Shown piece by piece: positions 20,202-20,577 of a stretch of 20,577 nucleotides of DNA. The position numbers and the translations under genes are program-made. The notes under the pieces were generated by a model that worked only from the letters and a program-made list of their open reading frames with translations, was not told the origin of the DNA and made no database searches. Position 1 is the first letter of the stretch; each line of letters starts with the position of its first letter. Source of the DNA: a virus; IMG/VR virus record IMGVR_UViG_3300007236_002283, positions 1-20,577 of that record. One strand, written 5' to 3'.

Positions 20202-20577
20202 ATTTAGGTATAATAGGTGTCGGTAAACTAGGGCTTGTATATGCGCTGGTATTTGAAAAGCAAGGACTCGATGTCTTTGCTAGCAGCTACAAACAAGAAT
20301 ATGTAAAAGAACTACAACAAAAAACAACCACAACAGTAGAACCTGGGGTTGCTGAACTATTAGCTGAATCAAAAAACATCACATTCACAATCGATAATCA
20401 TCAAGTTATTGATCAGTGTGATATGATTTATGTGATGGTTGCTACACCATCTACACCTGAAGGTGACTACGATGTTACAGCTCTTGATGAGGTTGTTGAC
20501 GACTTTCGAGTTCATCCCGGATCAGTTGCCGGAAAAACTCTTATTGTAGGCAGCACAGTAAATCCAGGTGATTGTGA
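20198..20577 (+). CDS. UDP-glucose/GDP-mannose dehydrogenase-like protein, N-terminal part (runs off the window)
   Basis: The frame begins at ATG 20198 in the previous stop, with AAGGA (20187-20191) upstream, and is open to the window end. The visible 126 residues open with LGIIGVGKLGLVYALVFEKQG, a Rossmann GxGxxG (7-12). Then EPGVAELL (49-56), MIYVMVATPSTPEGDYDV (about 76-93) and LIVGSTVNPGDC follow: these match the N-terminal domain of the UDP-glucose 6-dehydrogenase family (TP..... and STV.PG). The acid that normally ends beta 2 and holds the NAD ribose is replaced by VFASSYK, so cofactor choice may differ. The catalytic Cys would lie beyond the window. It likely feeds UDP-uronic acids or related sugars to the glycosyltransferases. 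Family is firm for the part seen. Confidence 0.85.
   Translation, partial: MNLGIIGVGKLGLVYALVFEKQGLDVFASSYKQEYVKELQQKTTTTVEPGVAELLAESKNITFTIDNHQVIDQCDMIYVMVATPSTPEGDYDVTALDEVVDDFRVHPGSVAGKTLIVGSTVNPGDC

Noticed and set aside
1-20577. CRISPR arrays, tRNA genes, insertion sequences, attachment sites
   Set aside because: No regularly spaced repeats, cloverleaf-like segments, transposase motifs or terminal inverted repeats were seen by eye.

Overview
The window reads as part of a T4-like (myovirus-type) phage genome, most like the marine members of that group. All recognisable genes lie on the + strand. They are packed with 1-11 nt overlaps (ATGA, GTGA, TGATG and TAATG junctions) or short gaps, and the sequence is AT-rich. 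The firm anchors are a T4-type family B DNA polymerase (gp43, 2125-4782) and a gp45-like sliding clamp (5807-6538). A DsbA-like small protein, GTP cyclohydrolase I, HIT protein and many small unknowns also fit such phages. No structural genes are present. The host is uncertain; the DUF465 (YdcH-like) gene hints at a proteobacterium, but weakly.

Layout. (1) 1-1906: the end of a radical-SAM gene, a DsbA-like protein and an amidinotransferase. (2) 1903-6538: a sigma70-type promoter, a 26-aa leader peptide, a hairpin-rich leader, DNA polymerase, a methyltransferase-like protein, another sigma70-type promoter and the sliding clamp. (3) 6539-9833: a 30-aa membrane peptide, a tRNA-guanine-transglycosylase/DpdA-like enzyme, DUF465, two unknowns, and a protein that looks like a T-fold (QueD/PTPS-like) enzyme. 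(4) 9879-11149: small and unknown genes, then a promoter. (5) 11194-17417: a cassette of glycosyltransferase, GalE-type epimerase, PLP aminotransferase-like protein, secreted 12-cysteine protein, 2OG-Fe(II) oxygenase, P-loop-like protein and a second glycosyltransferase-like protein. (6) 17432-20577: FolE, a HIT protein, a GT-A glycosyltransferase, a membrane protein, a phosphoribosyltransferase and the start of a UDP-glucose dehydrogenase-like gene.

Two themes connect these genes. The first is possible 7-deazaguanine DNA modification. FolE supplies dihydroneopterin triphosphate, the T-fold protein could do the QueD step, and the TGT/DpdA-like enzyme could insert the base into DNA. QueE and QueC are not seen here, so the pathway is incomplete or shared with the host or with genes outside the window. 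The second is nucleotide-sugar and glycan chemistry (GalE, UGD-like, aminotransferase, three glycosyltransferase-like proteins), aimed at phage DNA, virion glycans or the host surface. Both themes are inferences from families and proximity.
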